A DNA stretch of 64,000 nt from Prescottella equi (GTDB taxonomy: Bacteria > Actinomycetota > Actinomycetes > Mycobacteriales > Mycobacteriaceae): the NCBI RefSeq assembly GCF_020171745.1, contig NZ_JAIVAH010000029.1, positions 62,001-126,000 of the forward strand, given 5' to 3'. Positions 19,715 to 29,393 of this stretch are shown here, piece by piece. The stretch's first letter is position 1. Every line of letters begins with the position of its first letter. Under the pieces are notes generated by a model. The model had not been told where the DNA came from. It made no database searches and saw only the letters and a program-made list of their open reading frames with translations. Both the position numbers and the translations under genes were made by a program.

Positions 19715-21736
19715 ATGCGGTGGATCTCGAGGACGGTGGCGACGGTCGCGGTCGCGGCGATCGCTGCCGTCGGAGCGGTGGTGCCGGCGAGCGCTACCCC
19801 GGACGCGGGAGAGCTCGGCGCGCAGTGGACGGCCACCGCGGACGGCCCGGGGACGTATCCCGGCATGGACATCGCGTGGGACGTCCCGATCCGAATGAGC
19901 GACGGGGTGATCCTGAAGGCCAACGTGTATCGGCCCGCCGACGCGGACGGGCGGCCCGTCGACACCCCGCTCCCGACGATCGTGAGCATGACGCCGTACA
20001 CGAAACTCGTGTCGGCGCTGGCCGAGGCGGCGGTCTCGGTTCCGGGGATCAGCGACGCGGTCCTGGACTTCGCCGGCGACCTCAATTTCTCGGGAACCTC
20101 GTTGAGCGGCATCACCGATCTGACGCGGGCCCTGTCCGGCGGCGGTCTGCGCACGTTCACCGTCGACCGTGAGCTGATCCGGAGCGGTTACACGCAGGTG
20201 GTCGTCGACGTGCGGGGCACCGGCTTCTCGCAGGGCATCTGGCAGGTGTTCCAGGAGCGCGAGCAGCAGGACACCATCGAAACGATCGAGTGGGCCGCGC
20301 AGCAGGCGTGGTCGAACGGTCGGATCGGCATGAGCGGGGTGTCGTATTCCGCGATCAACCAGATCCAGGCGGCGTCGAAGCGTCCCGCTGCGCTGCAGGC
20401 GATCGTGCCGATCGAACCAGGCGGCGATCTCGTTCGGGACGTCGTGGCGCCGGGCGGCGGTGCGGGCGTCGGCTTCCTGCCGTTCTGGCTGGCGGCGGTC
20501 AACGGGCTCAAGCTGATTCCCGACGTCCAGGCGTTGATGCAGGGCAACCTCGACCAGACGTGGCTGCGCGACCGGCTCGCCGATCCGGCGACCTTCTTCC
20601 AGTACCTCGTCCAGGCGATCACCATCCCGGACGTCGACTCGATCCCACCGGAGCTGCGGACGCTGCTCGAGCCGGACAGCACGCTGCGACAGGCGTGGCT
20701 GCCGCATGCGGAGAACGTTGTGGCGCCGACCATGCTCTACGGCGGCTGGCACGACATCTTCACCAACTCCGAACCCAGGCTGTACAACGCGATCCCGCTG
20801 GCACCCGGGAAGAAGCAGCTCATCATGGGCGACACCTACCACCTCAACCCGGGCAGCGGCTTCGGCGATCCGGGATACCCGCCGCGGCTCGACGTCCTGC
20901 AGCGGGCGTGGTTCGACCGGTGGCTCAAGGACATCGACAACGGCATCGAGACGTACGGCCCGGTCACCTCGTACCAGCAGGGCAACGGCTGGACCACCAC
21001 GGATCAGTTCCCGCGGTCGGGCGTCGAGCACCGGCGGATGTACCTGGCGGCTCAGCCGAGTGGCACCACCGCGACGTCCGTGCACGACGGCTCTCTGCTC
21101 GCGTCGGCCCCGGCCGGCACGACGACATTGACGGTGGCGCCGGGGCTTTCGAGTATGTGCTCGCGCGACGCCGCGCAGGAACTGGCGGGTATCCTCGCGG
21201 TGATCGACGGTTGCGCCAAGGACAACCGGATCGCGGAGCGTGACGCGCTCACATTCACGAGCGCCCCGGTCTCGGTGCCCACGCAGATCTCGGGGCCGGT
21301 GAACGTGCACCTGAACACCGTCCTCGACACCACCGACGGCTACTGGACTGCGACACTCAACGACGTTGCCCCGGACGGCACCTCGACGGTCCTGACGTCG
21401 GGTCAGCTCACGTCGTCGCTGCGCGGCATCGACGAGGCCCGCAGCGAGCGCTCCGCGAACGGCGACCTCACGGACCCGTTCTACACGCTCACCCTCGCGG
21501 CGCGGCAGCCGATCGTGCCCGGCCTGCCCACCACGCTCGACGTCGGGCTCACTGCGACGGATGCGCTGCTGCAGCCGGGCCATCGCCTGCGGGTGTCGGT
21601 GGCGGCGAGCAACTTCCCGAAGGGCATGCTGCTGCGTCCGCTGCTCAACGAGAGCCGGTTGGCGCCGCAGCACCTGGTGCTCGACCCGGCGTCACCGAGC
21701 TTCGTCAACGTCCCGGTCGACATCCCCGTCCCCTGA
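19715..21736 (+). CDS. Secreted CocE/NonD-family (S15-type) hydrolase
   Basis: The 673-residue protein has a signal peptide ending at ASATPD. The alpha/beta-hydrolase core begins with RMSDGVILKANVYRP, as in CocE and X-Pro dipeptidyl peptidases. It contains DVRGTGFSQG and the nucleophile Ser210 in GVSYSA. GGWHDIF holds the catalytic Asp, and GDTYHLNPG the His. A C-terminal jelly-roll (PepX_C-like) domain follows from about residue 430. Characterised relatives hydrolyse esters (cocaine esterase), beta-lactam side chains or X-Pro peptides. The substrate here is unknown. The ATG at 19715 is preceded by GGGGAGGGG. The gene is flanked on both sides by the same hairpin repeat. Confidence 0.85.
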   Translation: MRWISRTVATVAVAAIAAVGAVVPASATPDAGELGAQWTATADGPGTYPGMDIAWDVPIRMSDGVILKANVYRPADADGRPVDTPLPTIVSMTPYTKLVSALAEAAVSVPGISDAVLDFAGDLNFSGTSLSGITDLTRALSGGGLRTFTVDRELIRSGYTQVVVDVRGTGFSQGIWQVFQEREQQDTIETIEWAAQQAWSNGRIGMSGVSYSAINQIQAASKRPAALQAIVPIEPGGDLVRDVVAPGGGAGVGFLPFWLAAVNGLKLIPDVQALMQGNLDQTWLRDRLADPATFFQYLVQAITIPDVDSIPPELRTLLEPDSTLRQAWLPHAENVVAPTMLYGGWHDIFTNSEPRLYNAIPLAPGKKQLIMGDTYHLNPGSGFGDPGYPPRLDVLQRAWFDRWLKDIDNGIETYGPVTSYQQGNGWTTTDQFPRSGVEHRRMYLAAQPSGTTATSVHDGSLLASAPAGTTTLTVAPGLSSMCSRDAAQELAGILAVIDGCAKDNRIAERDALTFTSAPVSVPTQISGPVNVHLNTVLDTTDGYWTATLNDVAPDGTSTVLTSGQLTSSLRGIDEARSERSANGDLTDPFYTLTLAARQPIVPGLPTTLDVGLTATDALLQPGHRLRVSVAASNFPKGMLLRPLLNESRLAPQHLVLDPASPSFVNVPVDIPVP

Positions 21737-21758
21737 TCCCGAGCTCCCGCCCCACCCC

Positions 21759-21821
21759 CGCGTTTTGCGCACTTATCGCGCTCCGGAGCCCCGGAATCCC
21801 GCGATAAGTGCGCAAAACGCG
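21759..21821. repeat. Long hairpin repeat element, copy 2
   Basis: A perfect 22-bp inverted repeat (21759-21780 with 21800-21821) has a 19-nt spacer. It lies between the convergent CocE-type hydrolase and DUF998 genes. It is a second copy of the element at 19578-19642. Confidence 0.82.
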
Positions 21822-21823
21822 TT

Positions 21824-22531
21824 TCACGTGGAACCCGGGGAGGCGGTGGACGCAGGCTCCACTCCGTCCACCCCGTGCACGTCCCGCCACGCGCGGTCGC
21901 TGAGCAGCGTGGCGGCGACGAGCACCATCCATCCGCTCATCGACAGCAGTTCGACGCGCTGCGCGAAGCCGAGCCAGCTGTGGCTGCCCGACGGATCGTC
22001 GACGCCGACGAGCATCCACAGGGTGCCGACGAGGAACAGTACGACGACGGCGAGCCCGGACCACCACATCGCCCGCGGCGCGCGGTAGACGAAGATCGCG
22101 ATGATGAACGCGACCGCCGACACCACCGCGGCCGTCACCGATACCGTGCTCGTCAGGGCGTGCCACTGGTGGGTCAGCGGCACCTGCTCCGCCTCGCAGG
22201 CGGGCTTCGAACACCGCAGCGGCAGCCGGGAATCGGCGATGGTGCCGACCGCGAAGACGCCCAGTGCGAGCCAGCCGACGGTGGTGAGGAAGCGCCGCGG
22301 GGTGATCGTCAGGCCCAGCACCGCCGCGACCGTGAGCACGATCCCGGTCAGTAGATCGCCGCTGCGGTAGAGGATTCCGTACCGCTGGTCGGTCGCCGCG
22401 AGCTGGCTCGCGAACCCCTCGAACGGGCCCTCGCCCGAGTTCAGGAAGAACGCGAGCACCCACGACGAGTACAGCACCGCACCCGCGATGAGCAAGGCTG
22501 CGATCGTGTACCTGCGCAAAGTCAGTGACAC
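21824..22531 (-). CDS. DUF998-type integral membrane protein next to lysX
   Basis: The 235-residue protein has about six hydrophobic helices (starting LRRYTIAALLIAGAVLYSSW). One extracytoplasmic loop holds two cysteines (RCSKPACEAEQ), and the C-terminal tail is short and polar. The family matches DUF998 membrane proteins of unknown function. It starts with a GTG seven bases after the lysX stop and is surely co-transcribed with it. In Mycobacterium tuberculosis a membrane protein gene also follows lysX. It may assist or use lysyl-phosphatidylglycerol, but that is inference from position. Confidence 0.72.
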   Translation of the reverse strand: MSLTLRRYTIAALLIAGAVLYSSWVLAFFLNSGEGPFEGFASQLAATDQRYGILYRSGDLLTGIVLTVAAVLGLTITPRRFLTTVGWLALGVFAVGTIADSRLPLRCSKPACEAEQVPLTHQWHALTSTVSVTAAVVSAVAFIIAIFVYRAPRAMWWSGLAVVVLFLVGTLWMLVGVDDPSGSHSWLGFAQRVELLSMSGWMVLVAATLLSDRAWRDVHGVDGVEPASTASPGST

Positions 22532-22538
22532 GGCGACC

Positions 22539-25500
22539 TCAGTTGCGCGGCTTGGCGAACGGGAACGCGAGCGACTCCCGGATGCTGCCGCCGGTGATGA
22601 GCATGACGATGCGGTCGACGCCCATGCCGAGACCGCCGGTGGGGGGCATCGCGTGCTCGAGGGCCTGCAGGAAGTCCTCGTCGAGTTCCATCGCCTCGGC
22701 GTCGCCGCCGGCCGCGAGCAGCGACTGTTCGGTGAGCCGTTGGCGCTGATCGATCGGATCGGTGAGTTCGCTGTAGGCGGTGCCGAGTTCGACGCCCCAC
22801 GCCACCAGGTCCCACTTCGCGGCCACGCCCGGAATCGTCGGGTGCGGGCGGGTCAACGGCGACATCGACGTCGGGAAGTTGGTGTAGAAGGTGGGGAACT
22901 CGGTCTGCCCCTCCACCAGGTGCTCGTACATCTCCTGCGCGACGGCGCCTGCGTCCCAGCTCTTCTGATACTCGATCTCGTTCTCGTCGCACAGTTTCTG
23001 CAGCACCTCGAGCGGTGTCTCCGGGGTGACGTCCACGCCCAGCTTCTCGGCGACCGCGCCGTGCATCGTCTTCACCGGCCACTCGCCGGAGATGTCGACG
23101 GCGACCAGTTCGCCGTCCGGGCCGGGACGCATGATCGTCTGGCTGCCGTGCGCGGCGACGGCGGCGGCCTGGATCAGCTCGCGGCACAACACCATCATGC
23201 GTTCGTAGTCGCTGTGCGCCTCGTACGCCTCGAGGATCGTGAACTCCGGATTGTGCTTGAAGTCGACGCCCTCGTTGCGGAACACCCTTCCGATCTCGAA
23301 GACCTTCTCCATGCCGGCCACGCACAGCCGCTTGAGGAACAGTTCCGGTGCGATCCGCAGGTACAGGTCCAGATCGTAGGCGTTGATGTGGGTGACGAAC
23401 GGGGCCGCGTTGGCGCCGCCGTGGATCCGCTGCAGGATCGGCGTCTCCACCTCGAGGTAGTCGCGTCCGGACAGGGTGTCGCGCAACGACTTCACGATCG
23501 CCGTCCGTGCGGCCAGCAGGCGCCGCGACTCGGGGTTGATCGCGAGGTCGACGTAGCGCTGCCGCACCCGGGTCTCGGCGTCGGTCAGGCCCTTCCACTT
23601 GTCGGGCAGCGGGTGCAGGCACTTGCCGTTCATCCGCCACTCCGTCGCCAGCAGCGACAGTTCGCCCTTGCGGCTGCGGCCGATGGTGCCGCTCACCTCC
23701 ATGAGGTCGCCCAGGTCGAAGTCGGTGGAGAACTCGTCGAGCCGGTCGCCGACGGTGGTGCGCTCGATGAGCACCTGGATGTCGCCGGACCAGTCCCGCA
23801 GCACCGCGAACGCGACACCGCCGTACGTGCGGATCCGCAACAGCCGTCCCGCGATTCGCACGCGGGTGCCCTCGGGGGACGACGCCGCCGCGGCGACGGT
23901 GTGCGTGGGCGGGTACGCGACGGGGTACGGGTCGATGCCCTCGTCGGCCAGCCGGGCGAGCTTGTCCATCCGTACCCGCACCTGTTCGGGCCGACGCGGT
24001 CCCACCGCCTCCGGCGTGGTCACGGGTGCGGCGTCCGGGGCGGGGCCCGCGTCCGGGGCACTGCCGTCGGCGTGCAGGACACCGGAGACGGCAAGCGCCT
24101 CCGGCACCGCGGCGTGCTTGCCGGTGTGGGTGGGTGCCTTTGCCCGATGGCCGAAGGTGGGCAGTGTCAGGAAGCCCTCGGCGACGGCCGACGCGATGCC
24201 CACGCGCGGCAGCTGCCGGTTGTCGTCGAAACACAGGTACCGCGGCGCCCAATCGGGCTGGTACTTCACGTTCGAGCGGTACAGCGCCTCGAGCTGCCAC
24301 CATCGGGAGAAGAACAGCAGCATCGAGCGCCACACCCGCAGGATCGGGCCGGCGCCGATGCGCGCGCCCTCCTCGAACGTCGAGCGGAACACCGCGAAGT
24401 TCAGCGAGACCCGGACAACGCCGAACTCGTCGGAGCGGGTCGCGAGTTCGGTGACCATCAGTTCGACGACGCCGTTGGGGGCGTCCGGGTTCCGGCGCAT
24501 CAGGTCCAGCGACGCCCCGTTGGGTCCCCACGGCACGAGCGACAGCATGCCCAGCACCTCGCCGTCCTCGCCGAGCGCTTCCACCAGCAGGCAGTCGCCG
24601 TCGAGGGGATCGCCGAGCCGACCGAGCGCCATCGAGAAGCCGCGCTCGGTCTCGGTGTCGCGCCACGCGTCGGCGCGCGCGACGACGTCGGCCATCTCGG
24701 CGGGCGGGATGTCGCGGTGGCGTCGGATCCGGACGTCGACGTGCTGCCTGCGGACCCGATGCACGGCCTGACGGACCTGCCGCATCTCGCGGCCGTTGAG
24801 GTTGAAGTCGCGGGTCTCGAGGATCGCCTCGTCACCGAGCTGCAGCACCGACAGACCGGCCCGCTTGTAGGCGGTGGCGCCGGCCTCGCTCGCCCCCATC
24901 ACCGCGGGCGCCCACCCGTACTTCGAACACAGGTCGAGCCACGCGTCGATCGCGTGCGGCCACGCCTCCGGGTTGCCGATCGGGTCGCCGCTCGCGAGGC
25001 ACACGCCGATCTCCACGCGGTACGTGACGGCGGCCTTGCCGCTCGGCGCGAACACGACGGCCTTGTCGCGGCGGGTGGCGAAGTAGCCGAGGGAGTCGTC
25101 GGCCCCGAAGCTGTCGAGCAGGCCGCGCAGTGCGGATTCGTCGTCTCCGGTCAACGCGTTCGACGCGCGCTGCGCCCGGAACAGCGTGATCACCGCGGCC
25201 AGCAGCGCGAGCGCACCGAACAGGCCGAGCAGGGTGTTGACGAAGGCATGCGGATGGCCGTCGAACTGTTCGTTCTCGACCACGACGAGCGCGGTCACGC
25301 GGTTGAGGGCCCAGAAGAAGCGCTGATCCGACGGCAGCGTCCCCGGGAACAGTTCCACCAGCGCCCAGCCCAGCAGCGTGCCGACCACCAGGCCGGACAC
25401 GAGGACGCCCAACGCCTTCCAGCCCGCGCCCCGGCGGACCCGCGTGTAGAACTCCTTGCGGGCCGCGATGAGAACGCCGACCAGGACCAGGTGGACCACG

Positions 25501-25889
25501 AAGGCGACGGCGGCGTTGACGTTCTTGTCGATCACCGCCTCGAACGCGTTGACGACCGCGAACAGCACCAGGTAGATCGTCAGCAGCCACCACGCGATCC
25601 GTTTGCGACTCGCGAGTGCGGCCGCGACCAGACCGAGCACCAGTGCCCACGCGAGGCTCGTGTCGGGGGCGTCGAAGTAGTAGTTCTCGATGTACAGGCG
25701 CGGCGTGTGCACCAGGTACCGCAGTGCGGGCGACAGGCTCCACAGGAACACCAGCACCGAGAAGACACCGAGGACCAGGCCCGCGATGTGCGGAACCTCG
25801 GACAGCCGTCCGCGTTTCGGAGTGAAACGGGCGGGGTGGTGGTCCCGCTTCTCCGTGGTCTCCACAGGGCTACCGGTGCTCGTGGCCAT
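22539..25889 (-). CDS. lysX: Bifunctional lysyl-tRNA synthetase / lysylphosphatidylglycerol synthase
   Basis: The protein has 1116 residues from the ATG at 25889 (GGAAGG six bases upstream). An N-terminal MprF-like block of about six to seven membrane helices (36-250) is followed by the DUF2156 lysyl-transferase domain (about 265-560, ending [11 protein letters not shown]). A disordered Ala/Pro linker comes next, then an OB-fold anticodon domain (about 670-745). The class II synthetase core contains motif 2 ([17 protein letters not shown], about 870) and motif 3 ([12 protein letters not shown], about 1090). Such fusions charge tRNA-Lys and transfer lysine to phosphatidylglycerol, lowering membrane charge and giving resistance to cationic peptides. 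The Met at 25976 is rejected because it overlaps the divergent S4 gene. Confidence 0.96.
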   Translation of the reverse strand: MATSTGSPVETTEKRDHHPARFTPKRGRLSEVPHIAGLVLGVFSVLVFLWSLSPALRYLVHTPRLYIENYYFDAPDTSLAWALVLGLVAAALASRKRIAWWLLTIYLVLFAVVNAFEAVIDKNVNAAVAFVVHLVLVGVLIAARKEFYTRVRRGAGWKALGVLVSGLVVGTLLGWALVELFPGTLPSDQRFFWALNRVTALVVVENEQFDGHPHAFVNTLLGLFGALALLAAVITLFRAQRASNALTGDDESALRGLLDSFGADDSLGYFATRRDKAVVFAPSGKAAVTYRVEIGVCLASGDPIGNPEAWPHAIDAWLDLCSKYGWAPAVMGASEAGATAYKRAGLSVLQLGDEAILETRDFNLNGREMRQVRQAVHRVRRQHVDVRIRRHRDIPPAEMADVVARADAWRDTETERGFSMALGRLGDPLDGDCLLVEALGEDGEVLGMLSLVPWGPNGASLDLMRRNPDAPNGVVELMVTELATRSDEFGVVRVSLNFAVFRSTFEEGARIGAGPILRVWRSMLLFFSRWWQLEALYRSNVKYQPDWAPRYLCFDDNRQLPRVGIASAVAEGFLTLPTFGHRAKAPTHTGKHAAVPEALAVSGVLHADGSAPDAGPAPDAAPVTTPEAVGPRRPEQVRVRMDKLARLADEGIDPYPVAYPPTHTVAAAASSPEGTRVRIAGRLLRIRTYGGVAFAVLRDWSGDIQVLIERTTVGDRLDEFSTDFDLGDLMEVSGTIGRSRKGELSLLATEWRMNGKCLHPLPDKWKGLTDAETRVRQRYVDLAINPESRRLLAARTAIVKSLRDTLSGRDYLEVETPILQRIHGGANAAPFVTHINAYDLDLYLRIAPELFLKRLCVAGMEKVFEIGRVFRNEGVDFKHNPEFTILEAYEAHSDYERMMVLCRELIQAAAVAAHGSQTIMRPGPDGELVAVDISGEWPVKTMHGAVAEKLGVDVTPETPLEVLQKLCDENEIEYQKSWDAGAVAQEMYEHLVEGQTEFPTFYTNFPTSMSPLTRPHPTIPGVAAKWDLVAWGVELGTAYSELTDPIDQRQRLTEQSLLAAGGDAEAMELDEDFLQALEHAMPPTGGLGMGVDRIVMLITGGSIRESLAFPFAKPRN

Positions 25890-25974
25890 CGACGTCCTTC
25901 CAGTGACTGTCGTCTCTCCGAGTCCAGTGTGAGGCGTCGAAGGGCCGTTTGGGGTGAAGGAGGAAGATGGAGGC

Positions 25975-26205
25975 ATGTCTGACGCTGCCCACGAGGTCCC
26001 GATCCGTGACGAATCGATCCGCCTGGGTCAATTCCTCAAGCTGGCCAATCTCATCGAGTCGGGTGCGGAGGCGAAGGTCGTCGTCGCCGACGGACTCGTC
26101 AGCGTCAACGGCGAGGTGGAGATCCGGCGCGGACGGCAGTTGCGGGACGGCGACGTCGTCGAGATCGGTGGCATGGCGGCGCGGGTGAGCGCACCCGTGT
26201 CCTAG
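25975..26205 (+). CDS. Small S4-domain RNA-binding protein
   Basis: The 76-residue protein is essentially one S4 domain of the YbcJ type: [20 protein letters not shown], followed by [13 protein letters not shown] and a DGDVVEIGG strand. It probably binds structured RNA or ribosomal elements. It is divergent from lysX with about 85 bp between starts. AAGGAGG lies 10 bases before the ATG. The stop codon lies within the first copy of a 14-bp tandem repeat. Confidence 0.85.
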   Translation: MSDAAHEVPIRDESIRLGQFLKLANLIESGAEAKVVVADGLVSVNGEVEIRRGRQLRDGDVVEIGGMAARVSAPVS

Positions 26206-26231
26206 TAATCCGCGCGAAGTAATCCGCGCGA
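26204..26231. repeat. 14-bp tandem duplication AGTAATCCGCGCGA
   Basis: Two adjacent perfect copies (26204-26217 and 26218-26231) start inside the TAG stop of the S4 gene. It may be a recent slippage duplication or a paired regulator site for the gene at 26306. Confidence 0.6.
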
Positions 26232-26305
26232 ACCCAGCCGGACCCCATCCAAGGTCCCCTCCGGCGCCGAATACTCGGACGTAGTCGGAAGGAAGCGGGG
26301 ACGAC

Positions 26306-27868
26306 ATGACGGCTCGCGAGGATGCGACCGGGACGCCACGGCGCCGACTGCCGGTGCGGGCACTGTCGGGGGTTCTCGCGGCCGCCGTCGTACTCGGGAT
26401 CGGCGAGTTGGTGTCGGTGCCGATCGGCCCCGCGTCGTCGCCGTTCTTCGCGGTCGGGTCCACCACCGTCGACCGCAGCCCGGCCTGGGCGCGGGAGTTC
26501 GCGATCACGACGTTCGGCACCAACGACAAGCCGGCGCTGTTCCTCGGCATGACCGTGCTGATCGTGGTGCTGTCGGCGGTGGCCGGCATCGTCGAGCAAT
26601 CGCGGCGGCCCTACGGCAGCGCGATCCTGCTGGCGCTCGGCGTGGTCGGGGTCTACGCGGCCGTGAACCGGCCCGGTGCGACGGCGCTGTACGCGCTGCC
26701 GACGGTCGTCGGGGTCGCCGCCGGCATCGTCACGCTACGGGTGCTCACCGGTCGCCTGCGGTCGCCCGCGGCCACCGGCCAGGAGGCGTCGGGGATGCCG
26801 CGGCGGCAATTCCTGGTGCTGGCGGTCACGGCCGCCGCGGTTGCGGCCGCGGCAGGGGCCGCCGGACGCTACCTCGCCGACACGATCGCCGGCGCGGTCC
26901 GCAACCGCAACGGTCTCGCACTGCCCACGGTGCCTTCCGCCGGCCGCGCCCCGGCCGTCGCGGCCGGCACCGACATCGCTGTTCCCGGGGCGACACCGTT
27001 CGTCACCGGGACCGGCGACTTCTACCGGATCGACACCGCGCTGCAGGTGCCGATGCTCACGACCGACGACTGGACCCTGCGGATCCACGGCATGGTGGAC
27101 CGCGAGATCACGTTGAGCTGGGACGACCTGATCGCGCGGACGCCGATCGAACGGACGATCACGCTGACGTGCGTATCCAACGAGGTCGGCGGCAACCTCG
27201 CCGGCAATGCCACCTGGATCGGATACCGGATCAAGGAACTGCTCGACGAGGTGGGCGTGGCGCCCGACGCCGACATGTTGCTGTCCACCAGTTCCGACGG
27301 CTTCACCGTCGGCACTCCCGTCGAGATCCTGCGCGACGGCCGCGACGCGATCCTCGCGGTCGCGATGAACGGCGAACCGCTGCCGTTCGAGCACGGCTAC
27401 CCGGTCCGGCAGGTGGTGCCCGGGCTGTACGGGTTCGTCTCCGCCACGAAATGGGTGGTCGACTGGGAACTCACCCGGTTCGACCGTGCGGAGGCGTACT
27501 GGACGCGGCGCGGCTGGGCGGCGCAGGCGCCGATCAAGACCGCGTCCCGGATCGACGTGCCCGCCGCGTTCGGGAAGATCGCGGCCGGTGCCACGATCGT
27601 CGCCGGCACCGCGTGGGCGCAGCATCGCGGCATCGCGAAGGTCGAGATCCGCGTCGATGGCGGCGAGTGGCGGGCCGCGACGTTGGCGCCCGAGTACTCG
27701 ATCGACACGTGGCGGCAGTGGACGTGGCAGTGGGACGCGCCCACCGGCGTGCACAGCCTGCAGGTGCGCGCCACCGATCTCGACGGCAACACCCAGACCG
27801 AGGAGCGGGCGGCGCCGATTCCGGACGGCGCCAGCGGATGGCACTCGCGCACAGTGACGGTGTCGTGA
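26306..27868 (+). CDS. Membrane-anchored molybdopterin (sulfite-oxidase/YedY-like) oxidoreductase
   Basis: The protein has 520 residues. Four N-terminal hydrophobic segments (about 20-145) are followed by a twin-arginine-like MPRRQFLVLA at about residue 163. The molybdopterin-binding domain (about 235-410) then follows. Cys289 in TLTCVSNEVGG is positioned as the molybdenum ligand. A C-terminal Mo-co dimerisation domain (about 415-520, RVDGGEWRAA; LQVRATDLDGN) completes the sulfite-oxidase fold. Relatives act outside the membrane on sulfite, methionine sulfoxide or other S/N-oxides. No cytochrome or maturation partner is adjacent. The ATG at 26306 follows GGAAGG. Confidence 0.87.
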   Translation: MTAREDATGTPRRRLPVRALSGVLAAAVVLGIGELVSVPIGPASSPFFAVGSTTVDRSPAWAREFAITTFGTNDKPALFLGMTVLIVVLSAVAGIVEQSRRPYGSAILLALGVVGVYAAVNRPGATALYALPTVVGVAAGIVTLRVLTGRLRSPAATGQEASGMPRRQFLVLAVTAAAVAAAAGAAGRYLADTIAGAVRNRNGLALPTVPSAGRAPAVAAGTDIAVPGATPFVTGTGDFYRIDTALQVPMLTTDDWTLRIHGMVDREITLSWDDLIARTPIERTITLTCVSNEVGGNLAGNATWIGYRIKELLDEVGVAPDADMLLSTSSDGFTVGTPVEILRDGRDAILAVAMNGEPLPFEHGYPVRQVVPGLYGFVSATKWVVDWELTRFDRAEAYWTRRGWAAQAPIKTASRIDVPAAFGKIAAGATIVAGTAWAQHRGIAKVEIRVDGGEWRAATLAPEYSIDTWRQWTWQWDAPTGVHSLQVRATDLDGNTQTEERAAPIPDGASGWHSRTVTVS

Positions 27869-27875
27869 CGCGGGG

Positions 27876-29372
27876 TCAGCGCGCCCGACGGTGCTGGTGC
27901 GCGACGGCGAGCCGCCCCGCGGCCCGCAGTACCTGGGGCGCGCGCCGGGCGGTGCGCAGGATCAGGTGATCGATCGCCTTCAGGCTCAGCGGGTTTCGGT
28001 CGAGTGTGCGGGGGTCGTCGACGGTGTCGGCGAGCGCGTACAACCGCCAGTGCCCGGGGACGCCCTTGAGGTCGTGCTCGCCGCGGTCGACGAAGGAGAG
28101 CCCGGAGCCGACGACGAGATCGCGCACCGTCCGCGACACCATCACCTCGCCGCACCCGGCGGCCGCCCCGATGCGTGCGCCGACGTGCACCGTCATCCCG
28201 GTCATCTCGATCCCGGTGCCCTCGATCTCGCCGGTGTGCACGCCCGCCCGCACGCCGACACCCAGTTCGGCCGCCTGGCGGCACACCGTGCGGGCAACGC
28301 GGACCGCGGCGGCCGGGCCTTCGAACACGCTCAACGTGCCGTCACCGGCGACGTTCACCAGGCGCCCGCCAGCCCCCTCGACCTCGTTGCGCACCTGGCG
28401 TTCGTGCGTGTCGCGCAGGCCGCGGTACCGGCCGTCGCCGATCCGCGCGAGCGTCTCGGTGGATCCGACGAGGTCGGTGAACAGCACCGTGGCGAGATAG
28501 CGGTCGGCGTCGAACGGGCGTCGGGTGCCGGTCGCCACCTCGTGGATGTGGTCGAGGACGGGGATCCAGGCCTCGCCCATCGACGTGCCGGGCGGCAGCG
28601 GGGGCAGCACGTGCAGGGTGCCGTGCGGGATGGCCGCTGCGACCTGGCGCGACGTCTCCAGCGGGACCGCGCTACGCGCGGAATGCAGTATCCGAGTGGG
28701 GCACTGAATGGACGCGAGCGTGTCGAAATAGTCGATCCGGAACAACCATTCGAGATGTGCGCGGGCGGTGGCCGGGGTCGCCGAGCAGCGCTCGAGCAGC
28801 GCCATGAGCCGCCGGTTGAACGACGAGTCCTGGGTCGGATCCCACATCGCGATGACCTTGCCGGACCCCCAGTCGTCGTAGACGGCCCGCCACCCGTCGA
28901 CGAAGCGGTCCCGTGCCGCCACGGTCCAGCCCCGCGGCAGGTCCACGCCCTCGCGGAGCGCGCCCTCGACGAACGGCTGCTGGAACACCAGACCGGTGAC
29001 GCGATCCGGGTCGCGCGCCGCGATGAGGGCCAGGGCACCGCAGGTGCTGCCGATGCCGACCAGGGTGGCGCGGCGCATCCCGGCCGCGTCCATGATCGCG
29101 AGGACGTCGTCGGCCTGCTGCTCGAGGGTGGGGACGTGATCGACCGGGTCGGACAGGCCGAAGCCGCGGCGCTGGAAGTAGACCAATCGGCAGAACCGCG
29201 CGGCCTGCTCGAAGACGTAGTGGATGTGGGGATCGGTCCACATGAGATCGGGATGCAGGCCGATCTCGAGGAACAGGACCACGTCCGTGCCGTTGGTGCC
29301 GCCCTCGCCCACCACCTGATACGCCAGCGCGTGCCCGTCACGCTCGACGTACCTCGTTCCCGGCGGGTACAT
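27876..29372 (-). CDS. Alpha/beta-hydrolase-like domain fused to class III adenylate/guanylate cyclase
   Basis: The protein has 498 residues. Residues 1-270 form an alpha/beta-hydrolase-like domain. Residues 285-460 form a class III cyclase catalytic domain with ATVLFTDLVGST (metal-binding Asp), NVAGDGTLSVF (second Asp) and GVHTGEIE. About 40 basic residues follow. The nucleophile elbow of the hydrolase reads VGIGSTCGA, with Gly in the usual Ser position, so it may be a ligand sensor rather than an enzyme. Such hydrolase-cyclase fusions are frequent in mycobacteria and are presumed to make cAMP in response to a small molecule. It is convergent with the molybdoenzyme gene (7-bp gap). Confidence 0.85.
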   Translation of the reverse strand: MYPPGTRYVERDGHALAYQVVGEGGTNGTDVVLFLEIGLHPDLMWTDPHIHYVFEQAARFCRLVYFQRRGFGLSDPVDHVPTLEQQADDVLAIMDAAGMRRATLVGIGSTCGALALIAARDPDRVTGLVFQQPFVEGALREGVDLPRGWTVAARDRFVDGWRAVYDDWGSGKVIAMWDPTQDSSFNRRLMALLERCSATPATARAHLEWLFRIDYFDTLASIQCPTRILHSARSAVPLETSRQVAAAIPHGTLHVLPPLPPGTSMGEAWIPVLDHIHEVATGTRRPFDADRYLATVLFTDLVGSTETLARIGDGRYRGLRDTHERQVRNEVEGAGGRLVNVAGDGTLSVFEGPAAAVRVARTVCRQAAELGVGVRAGVHTGEIEGTGIEMTGMTVHVGARIGAAAGCGEVMVSRTVRDLVVGSGLSFVDRGEHDLKGVPGHWRLYALADTVDDPRTLDRNPLSLKAIDHLILRTARRAPQVLRAAGRLAVAHQHRRAR

Positions 29373-29393
29373 AACCCCAGCGTAGCCGGGTTG

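Noticed and set aside
22488-25982. A plus-strand frame of 1164 codons opposite lysX
   Set aside because: It is a shadow of lysX codon structure; no domain, and lysX is unmistakable.
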